From NCBI GenBank assembly GCA_030813035.1, contig JAUSTV010000001.1: a stretch of 64,000 nt of DNA; one strand, 5' to 3'. This DNA comes from Bacillus_BA fengqiuensis (GTDB taxonomy: Bacteria > Bacillota > Bacilli > Bacillales > Bacillaceae_H). This document shows positions 24,754 to 33,322 of this stretch, piece by piece. Under the pieces are notes generated by a model, which was given only the letters and a program-made list of their open reading frames with translations, ran no database searches and was not told where the DNA came from. The position numbers and the translations under genes were made by a program. Position 1 is the stretch's first letter. The number at the start of each line of letters is the position of its first letter.

Positions 24754-26364
24754 ATGTCCGATCAAAACGAGATGAAGCCCAGTGAAAATCAGGAGGAAGA
24801 GAATCAAGAACAGGAAGTAGGTATTTTGCAAGTTTGCGCACTGTGCGAGGGCTGTATAGTGGTTCATCCTGAAAATGGATGTGCCGTAAGGGAGGGTGAA
24901 GGCAGTGCCGTCGGTGGAAGATCAGCCCATGCGGAAGGTCACATAACCTTCGCCAGTGGACGCGCTTCCCATTCGGAAGGTACTACTACAAAGGCTATTG
25001 GAGACTTTTCCCACGCGGAAGGGGATCGTACCACCTCCAATGGGAGATCTTCACATGCTGAAGGAACAACTACAACCGCCAATGAAATTTCTTCCCATGC
25101 CGAAGGAAGCGGTACAGAAGCAAATGGTATTGCTTCTCATTCGGAAGGAAGCTTTACAATGGCCAATGGGTTTGCTTCCCATGCCGAAGGGACTAATACC
25201 GTCGCAGTTGGGATTTCTTCCCATACGGAAGGAGGCCGTACAAATGCGTTTTCAGAGTATTGTCATGCGGAAGGCCTCAATACAGCAGCCGGTGTATCTG
25301 GAGACCCGACTAGAAGGGCGGCCCATGCAGAAGGAGAACTAACAAGAGCAGCAGGAATCGCTTCCCATGCAGAAGGAACAGGTACAAACGCCAATGGGAA
25401 CTCATCCCATGCGGAAGGGGGAGGTACACAAGCAAATGGAGAATCATCCCATGCCGAAGGGATTGCTACAAAGGCCCTTGCAGATGCTTCTCATGCGGAA
25501 GGAACAAATACAACTGCCAGTGGGGAATCATCTCATGCGGAAGGAGGAGCTACACAAGCAAGTGGTGAATCATCCCATGCGGAGGGGAATCGAACGATTG
25601 CTAGTGGGGACTTTTCCCATGCGGAGGGCCAGAGAACAGTTGCCAGCGGGGTACGTTCCCATGCAGAAGGATTGAATACAAGCACGAATGGTATAACGGG
25701 TGCCCATATCATGGGTCGCTTTGGAGATGCCACACACACGTATTCTTGGCATCTTGCCAATGGGACGAGTGAGACCGATCGATCATTGGCTGCCAAAATC
25801 GTCAATGATGGAAGAGGCATTGCCGATAAGGGATGGTTAACGGGTAATGCCGATTATGCGGAAATGTTCGAAACTGTTGATGGGAAGCCGATGGATGTGG
25901 GTTATTTTGTCACTTTTGATGGAGAAAAAATTCGAAAGGCAAATAAAAAAGATAACTATATCTTAGGAATTGTAAGTGCAGATCCGGCCATTCTGGGAGA
26001 CAGCGGGGAATTAAGATGGAAAGATAAATATGTAACCGATGAATGGGGAAGAGTACAATATCGCGATGTTGTAATCCCAGCAGAAAAAGATCAAGATGGC
26101 AATGTGATTGTTCCTGAACGTACAGAGAAGCAACCGATTTTAAACCCTGACTGGGATGATACGAAAGAATACATCCCGCGTTCGGAAAGACCGGAATGGG
26201 TGGCGGTTGGCCTGCTGGGAAAACTTCGTGTAAGAGATGATGGGACATGTCAAGTGAACGGATATTGCAGACCAAATAACGAAGGCATTGCAACAGCTTC
26301 CAAGGATGGTTATCGCGTGATTAAGCGTACAGGACCGAATCAGATTTTGGTTTTGTTTAAATAG
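24754..26364 (+). CDS. HAEG-repeat fibre protein 2 with Peptidase G2-like domain
   Basis: 536 residues. The first 24 residues match copy 1, then a diverged Cys motif CALCEGCIVVHPENGCAV. 18 HAEG/HSEG/HTEG units follow, then the C-terminal processing and chaperone domain (residues about 317-536) nearly identical to copy 1, ending in VLFK. The last seven repeats (GGTQANGE onward) are almost the same as those of copy 1 at protein and DNA level, a sign of recombination between copies. One unit has an unusual cysteine (SEYCHAEG). Spacing to its neighbours and identical flanks show a tandem duplication. Confidence 0.85.
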   Translation: MSDQNEMKPSENQEEENQEQEVGILQVCALCEGCIVVHPENGCAVREGEGSAVGGRSAHAEGHITFASGRASHSEGTTTKAIGDFSHAEGDRTTSNGRSSHAEGTTTTANEISSHAEGSGTEANGIASHSEGSFTMANGFASHAEGTNTVAVGISSHTEGGRTNAFSEYCHAEGLNTAAGVSGDPTRRAAHAEGELTRAAGIASHAEGTGTNANGNSSHAEGGGTQANGESSHAEGIATKALADASHAEGTNTTASGESSHAEGGATQASGESSHAEGNRTIASGDFSHAEGQRTVASGVRSHAEGLNTSTNGITGAHIMGRFGDATHTYSWHLANGTSETDRSLAAKIVNDGRGIADKGWLTGNADYAEMFETVDGKPMDVGYFVTFDGEKIRKANKKDNYILGIVSADPAILGDSGELRWKDKYVTDEWGRVQYRDVVIPAEKDQDGNVIVPERTEKQPILNPDWDDTKEYIPRSERPEWVAVGLLGKLRVRDDGTCQVNGYCRPNNEGIATASKDGYRVIKRTGPNQILVLFK

Positions 26365-26408
26365 AATTACTTGAACTTACTGATAATCCTTAAATATACC
26401 AACAAAAA

Positions 26409-26448
26409 GAGGTGGGGTATCTAAATAAAAGGTACCCAATATCTTTTT
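26409..26448 (+). terminator. Terminator after HAEG gene 2
   Basis: GGTGGGGTA / TACCCAAT around 13 nt, followed by ATCTTTTTT. Belongs to the same family as the hairpins after copies 3 and 4 and at 33470. Confidence 0.65.
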
Positions 26449-26450
26449 TG

Positions 26451-26635
26451 CCGATTCCTCAACCAATATACGAAAAAATGAATCTATTAGTTTAGAAGCT
26501 CATTTTTTGAAAACAAACATTTGACCCTTTCAAATAGATTTTGGAATGCATATTTATATATACCAGCTCTATGCTTCTATTATCTATGTAGAAGATATAT
26601 AGAGTGAATAAATCTATCGAAGGGAAGGGGATTTT
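26451..26635 (+). repeat. Conserved HAEG upstream block 3
   Basis: Same landmarks as blocks 1 and 2, ending GGGAAGGGGATTTT before the ATG. Confidence 0.7.
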
Positions 26636-28231
26636 ATGTGTGATTGTAATCAAAACGAGATGAAGCCTAATGAAAATCAGAATAAAGAACAAGAAGTAGT
26701 GATTTTGGCTCCAACACCTTGCTGCAGTAATTGCATTATTGTGGACCCTGCAAATGGGTGTTCCGTAAGAGAAGGTACTAATACCATTGCGAGTGGATTT
26801 GCTTCCCATGCGGAGGGAGGCAGTGTAGGTTCAGACGGTCCAATCGCTAGTGGGTCTTTTTCGCACGCTGAAGGGAACGGGACTCTGGCTAGCGCTCCAC
26901 AATCCCATGCTGAGGGATTTCGAACTCAAGCAACCGGTGCGGATTCTCATGCAGAAGGGTTTGGGACTTTAGCAAGTGGAGGAGGATCTCATGCCGAAGG
27001 AGAGGAAACGAGAGCCGAAGGTTTTGTGGCTCATGCCGAGGGCTTTCGGACAGTTGCCTTCACAGATTATTCCCACGCGGAAGGTTTTCAAACAACTGCC
27101 AATGGAAATGCTGCTCACGCCGAAGGTTTTAACACATTTGCACTTGGACCTCAGTCCCATGCTGAGGGAGAAATAACAGTAGCTCTTGGAAGATCCTCCC
27201 ATGCAGAAGGTGGACCTATTAGAAATTCAGCAGGAGAAGTTATTCTAAGGACCAGAGCTGAAGGGGATTTTTCACATGCGGAAGGGCGTGGAACCCTAGC
27301 GTCTCAAATTGCTGCTCATGCGGAAGGGCAAGGAACAAGAGCCTTAGGCCCTCAATCCCATGCAGAAGGGATCAGTAGCGAAGCCAGAGGGACCGCGTCC
27401 CATGCGGAAGGACAAGGAACAACCGCCATTGGGACTGCTTCGCATTCGGAAGGGCAAGGAACAACCGCTAGTGGATTATATTCCCACGCAGAAGGTCAAG
27501 GAACAGTCGCCAGTGGGGCACGTTCTCATGCGGAAGGATTGGATACAAACGCCAGTGGTTTAGCCGGAGCTCATATCATGGGGCGTTTTGGAGATGCCAC
27601 ACACACTTATTCCTGGCATCTTGCCAATGGGACTAGTTCGACAAATCGATCATTAGCCGCGAAAATTTTAAATGATGGAAGAGGCATTGCCGATCTAGGA
27701 TGGCGCACGGGTAATGCCGATTATGCGGAACTGTTCGAAACGATTGACGGGAAGCCGATGGATGTGGGTTACTTCGTTACTTTAGATGGCAAGAAAATAC
27801 GAAAAGCCACTACTGCGGACGATTACATCTTAGGGATTGTAAGTGCTGACCCGGCCATCCTGGGAGACAGCGGGGAATTAAGATGGAAGGATAAATATGT
27901 AACCGATGAATGGGGAAGAGTACAATACCACGATGTGGTGATTCCAGCAGAAAAAGATCAAGATGGCAATGTAATCGTTCCTGAACATACGGAGAAGCAG
28001 CCCATTTTGAATCCTGGCTGGGACGATAGGAGAGAGTACATTCCGCGTTCGGAAAGACCGGAATGGGTCGCGGTTGGCCTATTAGGGAAACTTCGAGTCA
28101 GAGATGATGGAACGTGCCAAGTGAACCGGTATTGCAGACCAAATAATGAAGGCATTGCCACAGCTTCCGATAAAGGGTATCGTGTGATGGAACGGACAGG
28201 ACCGAATCAGGTTTTGGTGTTGCTTAAATAG
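26636..28231 (+). CDS. HAEG-repeat fibre protein 3 with Peptidase G2-like domain
   Basis: 531 residues. It begins MCDCNQNEMKPN, adding CxC to the acidic leader, then PCCSNCIIVDPANGCSV. 17 HAEG units follow, diverged in sequence from copies 1 and 2 (FRTQATG, FNTFALG, EITVALG), with one 25-residue insertion (HAEGGPIRNSAGEVILRTRA). The C-terminal domain (about 312-531) is again nearly identical, with NADYAELFETIDGK and DDGTCQVNRYC. The conserved ends and variable middle suggest that selection or gene conversion holds the anchor and the chaperone while the shaft varies. Confidence 0.85.
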   Translation: MCDCNQNEMKPNENQNKEQEVVILAPTPCCSNCIIVDPANGCSVREGTNTIASGFASHAEGGSVGSDGPIASGSFSHAEGNGTLASAPQSHAEGFRTQATGADSHAEGFGTLASGGGSHAEGEETRAEGFVAHAEGFRTVAFTDYSHAEGFQTTANGNAAHAEGFNTFALGPQSHAEGEITVALGRSSHAEGGPIRNSAGEVILRTRAEGDFSHAEGRGTLASQIAAHAEGQGTRALGPQSHAEGISSEARGTASHAEGQGTTAIGTASHSEGQGTTASGLYSHAEGQGTVASGARSHAEGLDTNASGLAGAHIMGRFGDATHTYSWHLANGTSSTNRSLAAKILNDGRGIADLGWRTGNADYAELFETIDGKPMDVGYFVTLDGKKIRKATTADDYILGIVSADPAILGDSGELRWKDKYVTDEWGRVQYHDVVIPAEKDQDGNVIVPEHTEKQPILNPGWDDRREYIPRSERPEWVAVGLLGKLRVRDDGTCQVNRYCRPNNEGIATASDKGYRVMERTGPNQVLVLLK

Positions 28232-28277
28232 AATCACTTGAATTTTCCGATAATCCTTCGCGATATCAACAAAAAGA

Positions 28278-28317
28278 GGTTGGGTATCTAAAGAAAAGGC
28301 ACCCAACCCCTTTTTTT
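28278..28317 (+). terminator. Terminator after HAEG gene 3
   Basis: GGTTGGGT / ACCCAACC with a 15-nt loop, followed by CCTTTTTTT. Confidence 0.8.
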
Positions 28318-28320
28318 GTC

Positions 28321-28498
28321 GACCTCTCAACCAATACATGAAAAAATGAATCGATTAGTTTAGAAGCTGATTTTTTGAAAACAAACATTTGTCCCTTTCA
28401 AATCGATTCTTTATATGCATTAATTCTATAATTCTATAATCGATGTAGAAGATATATACATATATAATGGATAAATGTGTAAATTGGAAGGTGGTTTT
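28321..28498 (+). repeat. Conserved HAEG upstream block 4 (most diverged)
   Basis: Keeps CCAATACATGAAAAAATGAAT and GAAAACAAACATTTG but has ATGCATTAATTCTATAAT instead of GCATATTTATAT, and GGAAGGTGG instead of GGAAGGGG. Expression of copy 4 may therefore differ. Confidence 0.65.
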
Positions 28499-30901
28499 AT
28501 GTTGGATCAAAACGAGATGAAGCTCAATGAAAATCAAAAGGATGAGGATCAAGAACAGGAAGTGGTGATTTTGGCACCGACCCCTTGTTGCAGTGATTGC
28601 ATTGTTGTTGATCCTGCAAATGGATGTTCTGTTTTAGAAGGAGAAGCACTAAGCGCCGCAGGTAGCTCGGCCCATGCGGAAGGGACCCTTACCAGAGCCA
28701 ATGGAGCGTCTGCTCATGCGGAAGGGTTTCGTACACTCGCAGGTGAGTCTGCTGCTCATGCGGAAGGACAAGAAACAAACGCGGTAGGGATTGCTTCCCA
28801 TGCCGAAGGAGAACAAACAGACGCGCAAGGGAGAGCTTCTCATGCGGAAGGGCAAGCATTTACAATAAGCGGTGAATTGAAGCGAACCCGAGCCATGGGT
28901 ACCGCCTCTCACGCGGAAGGTCAAGCAACAACAGCGAACGGAGAAGCCTCACATACCGAAGGAAGAAACACGACAACGGGTGTGAATGCTATAGGTGCAC
29001 ATGCCGAAGGATTAGATACTAACGCCAATGGGGCCGCCTCTCATGCAGAAGGGGCAGAGTCCACCGCTGGTCAATTTGCGGCCCATGCAGAAGGGAACCG
29101 AACCAACGCCAACGGAATCGCTTCCCATGCGGAAGGGAACCAAACCATTACCGAAGGATTCGCTTCCCATGCGGAAGGAATCGGTACCACCGCCAGTGGA
29201 GTTGCCTCCCATGCGGAAGGTCAAGCATTTATAATAGGCGGTGTATCAAGGCGAACTCAAGCCATTGGTGAGGGCTCTCATGCGGAAGGTCAAGGAACAA
29301 TAGCGAATGGGCAAGCCTCACATACGGAAGGAAGAGGGACCACAACGGCTGGGAGTGCTTTAGCTGCCCATGCCGAAGGATTAGACACCGCCGCCAATGG
29401 ATTCGCTTCCCATGTGGAAGGCGGACCGATAACGGATGCATTAGGGAATATTATTCAACGTACTATCGCTAATGGAGCTTTTTCACACGCTGAAGGGCAC
29501 GGAACATCGGCCATTGGTGACGCCTCACATACGGAAGGGAGAAATACCAATGCGGGTATAAATGCCATTGCTGCCCATGCCGAAGGATTGAGTACGACTG
29601 CCAGCCAATTTGCTGCCCATGCGGAAGGAGAATTTACAAGAGCGGACGGAAGGGCTGCGCATGCAGAAGGGAGCAGTTCCATTGCCGAAGGATTCGCTGC
29701 CCATGCGGAAGGTCAAGCGGCCACTGCTAGTGGAGAAGCTTCTCATGCGGAAGGGAACAATGCGACTGCCAGCCAATTCGCTGCCCATGCGGAAGGAAGC
29801 GATACCACTGCCTCTGGAGAAGCTTCCCATGCGGAGGGGAACAATACGACTGCCAGTCAATTTGCGGCCCATGCAGAAGGAAGCGGTACCGCTGCCTCTG
29901 GAGAAGCTTCCCATACGGAAGGGATTAATACCAGAGCCAGTCAATTTGCGGCCCATGCGGAAGGGAGCGGTACTACTGCCTCTGGAGATGCGGCTCATGC
30001 CGAAGGGAGTTTTACTATCGCCAGTGGAGTGGCTGCCCATGCAGAGGGTGGACCTATAGAAGATGCATCAGGTAATATTATTCAACGTACGATTGCTACT
30101 GGGGATTTTTCCCACGCTGAAGGGCAAGGAACCACTGCCAGTGGAAGGGCTTCCCATGCGGAAGGGCTGCGAACTACCGCAAATGCCGACTTCTCCCATG
30201 CTGAAGGAAATAATACGAACATCAATGGGCGTGTGGGTGCCCATATCATGGGCCGTTTTGGAAATGCCACACACACTTATTCTTGGCATCTTGCCAATGG
30301 GACGAGTGATACCAATCGATCATTGGCTGCCAAAATCGTCAATGATGGAAGAGGCATTGCCGATAGGGGCTGGTTCACGGGCAATGCCGATTATGCGGAA
30401 TTGTTCGAGACGATTGACGGGAAGCCGATGGATGTGGGTTACTTCGTTACTTTAGATGGCAAGAAAATACGAAAAGCCAATATGACCGACGATTACATCC
30501 TAGGAATTATAAGTGCTGATCCGGCGATACTAGGAGACAGCGGGGAATTAAGATGGAAAGATAAATATATAACCGATGAATGGGGAAGGGTCCAATACCG
30601 CGATGTGGTGATTCCAGCAGAAACAGATAAAGATGGCAATGTGATTGTTCCTGAACGTACGGAGAAGCAACCCATTTTAAATCCTGACTGGGATGATAGC
30701 AAAGAGTATATTCCACGTTCGGAAAGACCGGAATGGGTGGCGGTTGGCCTATTAGGAAAACTTCGTGTCCGAGATGATGGAACCTGCCAAGTGAACGGAT
30801 ACTGCAGACCAAACAACGAGGGCATTGCAACAGCTTCCGATAAAGGGTATCGTGTGATGGAACGTGCAGGGCCGAATCAGGTTTTGGTGTTGCTTAAATA
30901 G
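28499..30901 (+). CDS. HAEG-repeat fibre protein 4 (longest) with Peptidase G2-like domain
   Basis: 800 residues from the ATG at 28499, which has GGAAGGTGG upstream; an in-frame start at 28475 lacks a ribosome site. Cys motif PCCSDCIVVDPANGCSV, then 34 HAEG-type units. The shaft holds two kinds of recurrent longer units: 23-residue loops (GQAFTISGELKRTRAMG, GQAFIIGGVSRRTQAIG) and 25-residue loops (GGPITDALGNIIQRTIANG, GGPIEDASGNIIQRTIATG). A sub-array alternating ASQFAAHAEG and ASGEASHAEG shows recent 28-residue duplications. The C-terminal domain (about 581-800) matches the other copies, ending VLLK. A trimeric shaft of 34 units would be the longest of the set. Confidence 0.85.
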   Translation: MLDQNEMKLNENQKDEDQEQEVVILAPTPCCSDCIVVDPANGCSVLEGEALSAAGSSAHAEGTLTRANGASAHAEGFRTLAGESAAHAEGQETNAVGIASHAEGEQTDAQGRASHAEGQAFTISGELKRTRAMGTASHAEGQATTANGEASHTEGRNTTTGVNAIGAHAEGLDTNANGAASHAEGAESTAGQFAAHAEGNRTNANGIASHAEGNQTITEGFASHAEGIGTTASGVASHAEGQAFIIGGVSRRTQAIGEGSHAEGQGTIANGQASHTEGRGTTTAGSALAAHAEGLDTAANGFASHVEGGPITDALGNIIQRTIANGAFSHAEGHGTSAIGDASHTEGRNTNAGINAIAAHAEGLSTTASQFAAHAEGEFTRADGRAAHAEGSSSIAEGFAAHAEGQAATASGEASHAEGNNATASQFAAHAEGSDTTASGEASHAEGNNTTASQFAAHAEGSGTAASGEASHTEGINTRASQFAAHAEGSGTTASGDAAHAEGSFTIASGVAAHAEGGPIEDASGNIIQRTIATGDFSHAEGQGTTASGRASHAEGLRTTANADFSHAEGNNTNINGRVGAHIMGRFGNATHTYSWHLANGTSDTNRSLAAKIVNDGRGIADRGWFTGNADYAELFETIDGKPMDVGYFVTLDGKKIRKANMTDDYILGIISADPAILGDSGELRWKDKYITDEWGRVQYRDVVIPAETDKDGNVIVPERTEKQPILNPDWDDSKEYIPRSERPEWVAVGLLGKLRVRDDGTCQVNGYCRPNNEGIATASDKGYRVMERAGPNQVLVLLK

Positions 30902-30944
30902 AATGAATTGAACATGTTGATAAACCTTCGTTATATAAACAAAA

Positions 30945-30986
30945 AGAGGTTGGGTATCTAAAGAAAAGGTACCTAACCTCTTTTTT
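30945..30986 (+). terminator. Terminator after HAEG gene 4
   Basis: AGAGGTTGGGTA / TACCTAACCTCT (one G-T pair) followed by TTTTT. Confidence 0.8.
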
Positions 30987-30990
30987 GCTA

Positions 30991-31172
30991 GCTTCTAAAC
31001 CAATACATGAAAAAAATGAATCTATTAGTTTAAAAGCTGTTTTTTGAAAACAAACATTTGACCCTTTCCAATAGATTTTGGAATGCATATTTATATACAT
31101 CAACTTTATGATTCTATGATCTATGTAAAAGATATATAAAATGGATAAATATATCAAAGGGAAGGGGATTTT
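30991..31172 (+). repeat. Conserved HAEG upstream block 5
   Basis: Full set of landmarks, including GCATATTTATAT and GGGAAGGGGATTTT, in front of the truncated copy 5, so the promoter region appears intact. Confidence 0.7.
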
Positions 31173-31388
31173 ATGTCAAATCAAAATGAGGTAAAGCCCG
31201 ATGAAAATCAAAAGGATGAAAATCAGGGGGAAGAAGTAGGGATTCTGGCACCGACACCTTGTTGCAGTGGTTGCATTATTGTTGATCCTGAAAATGGATG
31301 CTCTGTAGAAGAAGGATCTAATACAACGGCAAGTGGATTTGCTTCCCATGCGGAAGGTTCCGACACTATCTTAATTATAGAAAATTGA
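31173..31388 (+). pseudogene. Truncated HAEG gene 5 (N-terminal leader and one repeat)
   Basis: 71 residues: the acidic leader (MSNQNEVKPDENQKDENQ), Cys motif PCCSGCIIVDPENGCSV, one repeat (ASGFASHAEG), then the unrelated tail SDTILIIEN and stop. No C-terminal domain follows. It is translated from the same upstream block as the full copies, so a short peptide bearing only the Cys motif could still be made. The matching 3' flank reappears about 2 kb further on (33323-33506), indicating replacement of the gene body by other DNA. Confidence 0.75.
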
Positions 31389-31483
31389 TTTATTTGTTTA
31401 GAGCATTTAATAGAGTAAGTGAATACTATAATTGTGTAATCTGCAGATTACCAATCTTTTAATTCGCAGGAGGTGAATATTAA

Positions 31484-31840
31484 ATGCCTTTTACTACTGG
31501 TCCAATTGAAAATACAGGAAGTCAACCTAGCAGTGCAAATAGCGTTAGGGTCAAAATCCTCAATCGTCGTACTGCAGGTACAATTTCTGGAGTGGTCAGA
31601 ACTTTTAGACTTAATGGTACAAGAAGATTAATCGATGAAAGAACTTTTAGTGTGGCTCCTAATGCCTCTGCTCTTCGAGTTTTGAGTTTAATTCACTCTA
31701 CTTTGGGACGGGCCGAGCAATACGAAGTTGAAATTGTTCCTAATCAAGCCGGTGGATTATATAGTGTTTGGGGAATAGCAGCTGGGGGTGTTATCATTAC
31801 TTCACAACGAGTTTTACACTCTGAATTAACAGAGTTTTAG
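31484..31840 (+). CDS. Small hypothetical beta-rich protein, possible surface component
   Basis: 118 residues, no cysteine, no signal peptide, rich in alternating Val/Ile/Thr/Ser (NSVRVKILNRRTAGTISGVV), probably an all-beta sandwich. It ends ITSQRVLHSELTEF, an ending I associate with small proteins encoded near spore-surface genes in bacilli; that association is from memory and untested. Excellent ribosome site AGGAGGTG 8 nt before the ATG. It sits inside the interval where HAEG copy 5 should continue and is followed by a strong terminator. Confidence 0.7.
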   Translation: MPFTTGPIENTGSQPSSANSVRVKILNRRTAGTISGVVRTFRLNGTRRLIDERTFSVAPNASALRVLSLIHSTLGRAEQYEVEIVPNQAGGLYSVWGIAAGGVIITSQRVLHSELTEF

Positions 31841-31867
31841 TTTAAAAAAAGAGACTTGCCAAGGTTC

Positions 31868-31908
31868 AAAAACCGTCGAATTTACTTGTTGAATTCGACG
31901 GTTTTTTT
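31868..31908 (+). terminator. Terminator after the small beta-rich protein gene
   Basis: AAAAACCGTCGAATT / AATTCGACGGTTTTT, a 15-bp perfect stem with a run of T. Confidence 0.9.
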
Positions 31909-32068
31909 GATTGCAGAGAAGAACTATTGTCGATAAGTTGCATTATGCAAACTTGAAATGAATACTGTATTCATTTTATAAATTATGTTGGACAGTAGTG
32001 ACAAGAGCGCAGGCAAAATCAATGAATTTTAATATATATATTGAAGTTCAAAAATAGGAGGTGATGTT

Positions 32069-32995
32069 TTGATTGATAATCGTATTGTAAATGGAGGGTT
32101 TGAGACGGGAGTACTCTCTCCGTTTTCTGGAAAAGGTGTTACTATTGATAGTGCAAACAGCCATTCTGGTTCTTTCAGTGCAAGATTAGCAGGAGGAACA
32201 AGTACCAATTTTCTTTCTCAACTGGTCCCTGTATCTCCAGGAGAAAATTTTGAATTCCGTGTATCCCTCGCTAAAATTGGCACAAATAATAGCCCTCCAA
32301 TTTCCATGGTTATTTCATACTTGGATAGTGGTTCTAATGTATTAGGAACTGCACTAACTGCTAATATTCCAAGTAGCCGTCTTCCAAGCACAAATGAAGA
32401 TAATTGGTTGGAAATCTATATGATAACTTCTCTTGCGCCCCCTACAACTACGCATGCACAAGTAGTGATTACTAAGATTGCTCAATCCGGAAGTGCAAGT
32501 GTTGTTGTTGATGATATGGCCCTTCTAACTGTTACTGGCGGACCACCAGGACCAGGTGGTGATTTAATTGTGAATGGCGATTTACAAGTGAATGGACACG
32601 GAACGGTACAAGGGGATTTAAGAGTCAATGGAAATACTATATTAGGAAATGGAATAGATGATAGCGTAAAAGTAGTTGGACATTTTGAGACATTATCGAA
32701 TACCAGCTTTTTAGGCACTAACAATATATTCAATAGATCAGTTTTTGTTCATGAGCATTTAGAGGTAGTTCCAGAAAGTCCGGTAATCGGTAGTGGAAGC
32801 CTCCGAGCGGGTACTTTGGAGTTAGCTGGATTTTTAGGTGGAGAGATAGTGCCTAATGAGGCTTTAATTGTCCGACATGGTCATATTGCGATGTGGGGTG
32901 CTGGTCAAGGGATAATACTAACAGCACCAAATAATACCCTTTGGCTATTAACGGTTGATAATAGTGGGAATCTTACAACAACACCTGTTAGTTGA
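32069..32995 (+). CDS. Surface-type protein: N-terminal jelly-roll-like domain, vestigial collagen motif, beta-helix-like C-terminus
   Basis: 308 residues from TTG with ribosome site AGGAGGTGATG 2 nt before the start codon. Residues 1-155 (IVNGGFETGVLSPF, SHSGSFSARLAGG, ENFEFRVSLAKIG, VVVDDMALL) look like a carbohydrate-binding-type jelly roll of the sort placed ahead of collagen-like regions in Bacillus spore-surface proteins. Then comes GGPPGPGG, a remnant-sized collagen motif. Residues about 165-260 show short repeats LIVNGDLQVNG, TVQGDLRVNG, NTILGNG typical of phage-fibre or beta-solenoid shafts. The end resembles a capping domain. No signal peptide. It suggests a fibre component like the HAEG proteins but from a different family. 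Confidence 0.65.
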   Translation: MIDNRIVNGGFETGVLSPFSGKGVTIDSANSHSGSFSARLAGGTSTNFLSQLVPVSPGENFEFRVSLAKIGTNNSPPISMVISYLDSGSNVLGTALTANIPSSRLPSTNEDNWLEIYMITSLAPPTTTHAQVVITKIAQSGSASVVVDDMALLTVTGGPPGPGGDLIVNGDLQVNGHGTVQGDLRVNGNTILGNGIDDSVKVVGHFETLSNTSFLGTNNIFNRSVFVHEHLEVVPESPVIGSGSLRAGTLELAGFLGGEIVPNEALIVRHGHIAMWGAGQGIILTAPNNTLWLLTVDNSGNLTTTPVS

Positions 32996-33031
32996 AAAAT
33001 GTGGTATAAATGAGGGCATTTGTAGTACAAA

Positions 33032-33076
33032 AAGGATAGATAAGGCAAATGTTTCTGCTTTATCTATCCTTCTCTT
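33032..33076 (+). terminator. Terminator after the jelly-roll protein gene
   Basis: AAGGATAGATAA / TTATCTATCCTT with a 16-nt loop, then TCTCTTTT. Confidence 0.8.
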
Positions 33077-33093
33077 TTGCCACATAAGCTAAG

Positions 33094-33189
33094 CTACATG
33101 TAATCTATTGCATTAATTAGCCTGCCCGTTAGCCATTCATGCAGCGCAAGCGCCGTACCACAGAGAATGAAAATACCGATTCCATCCAT
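33094..33189 (-). CDS. Possible 31-residue membrane microprotein
   Basis: The minus strand reads MDGIGIFILCGTALALHEWL followed by TGRLINAIDYM and TAG. The composition is protein-like, with one hydrophobic segment and a polar tail, but the ribosome site is weak (GAAGAATAAG). Reported only as a candidate. Confidence 0.25.
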   Translation of the reverse strand: MDGIGIFILCGTALALHEWLTGRLINAIDYM

Positions 33190-33322
33190 ACTTATTCTTC
33201 AATATCTGGGAGATAATGGCCGAGCAATTATGGTGCTATTTGAGCCCATCCGTTAGTCTAACTCCAACGACCACAGTGCACCATCACAATAGATAAAGAT
33301 TGCTCTTTAATAATAACAACTA
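33190..33322. other. Intergenic DNA with no recognised feature
   Basis: Between the candidate microprotein and the relic HAEG 3' flank. A short open stretch on the plus strand (ILQYLGDNGRAIMVLF) has no start and may be a coding remnant. Confidence 0.3.

Noticed and set aside
22383..30289. Many long open frames on the minus strand and in other plus frames within the HAEG genes (for example 22993-23493 and 29525-30040)
   Set aside because: They mirror the 42-nt periodicity of the real genes, have repetitive artificial-looking products and lack ribosome sites.
22333..30901. Dense short direct DNA repeats (TCCCATGCGGAAGG) that could suggest a CRISPR array
   Set aside because: The repeats are in frame within long open reading frames, the unit is 42 nt with coding periodicity, and both repeat and spacer translate to the HAEG pattern. 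No cas genes are present.
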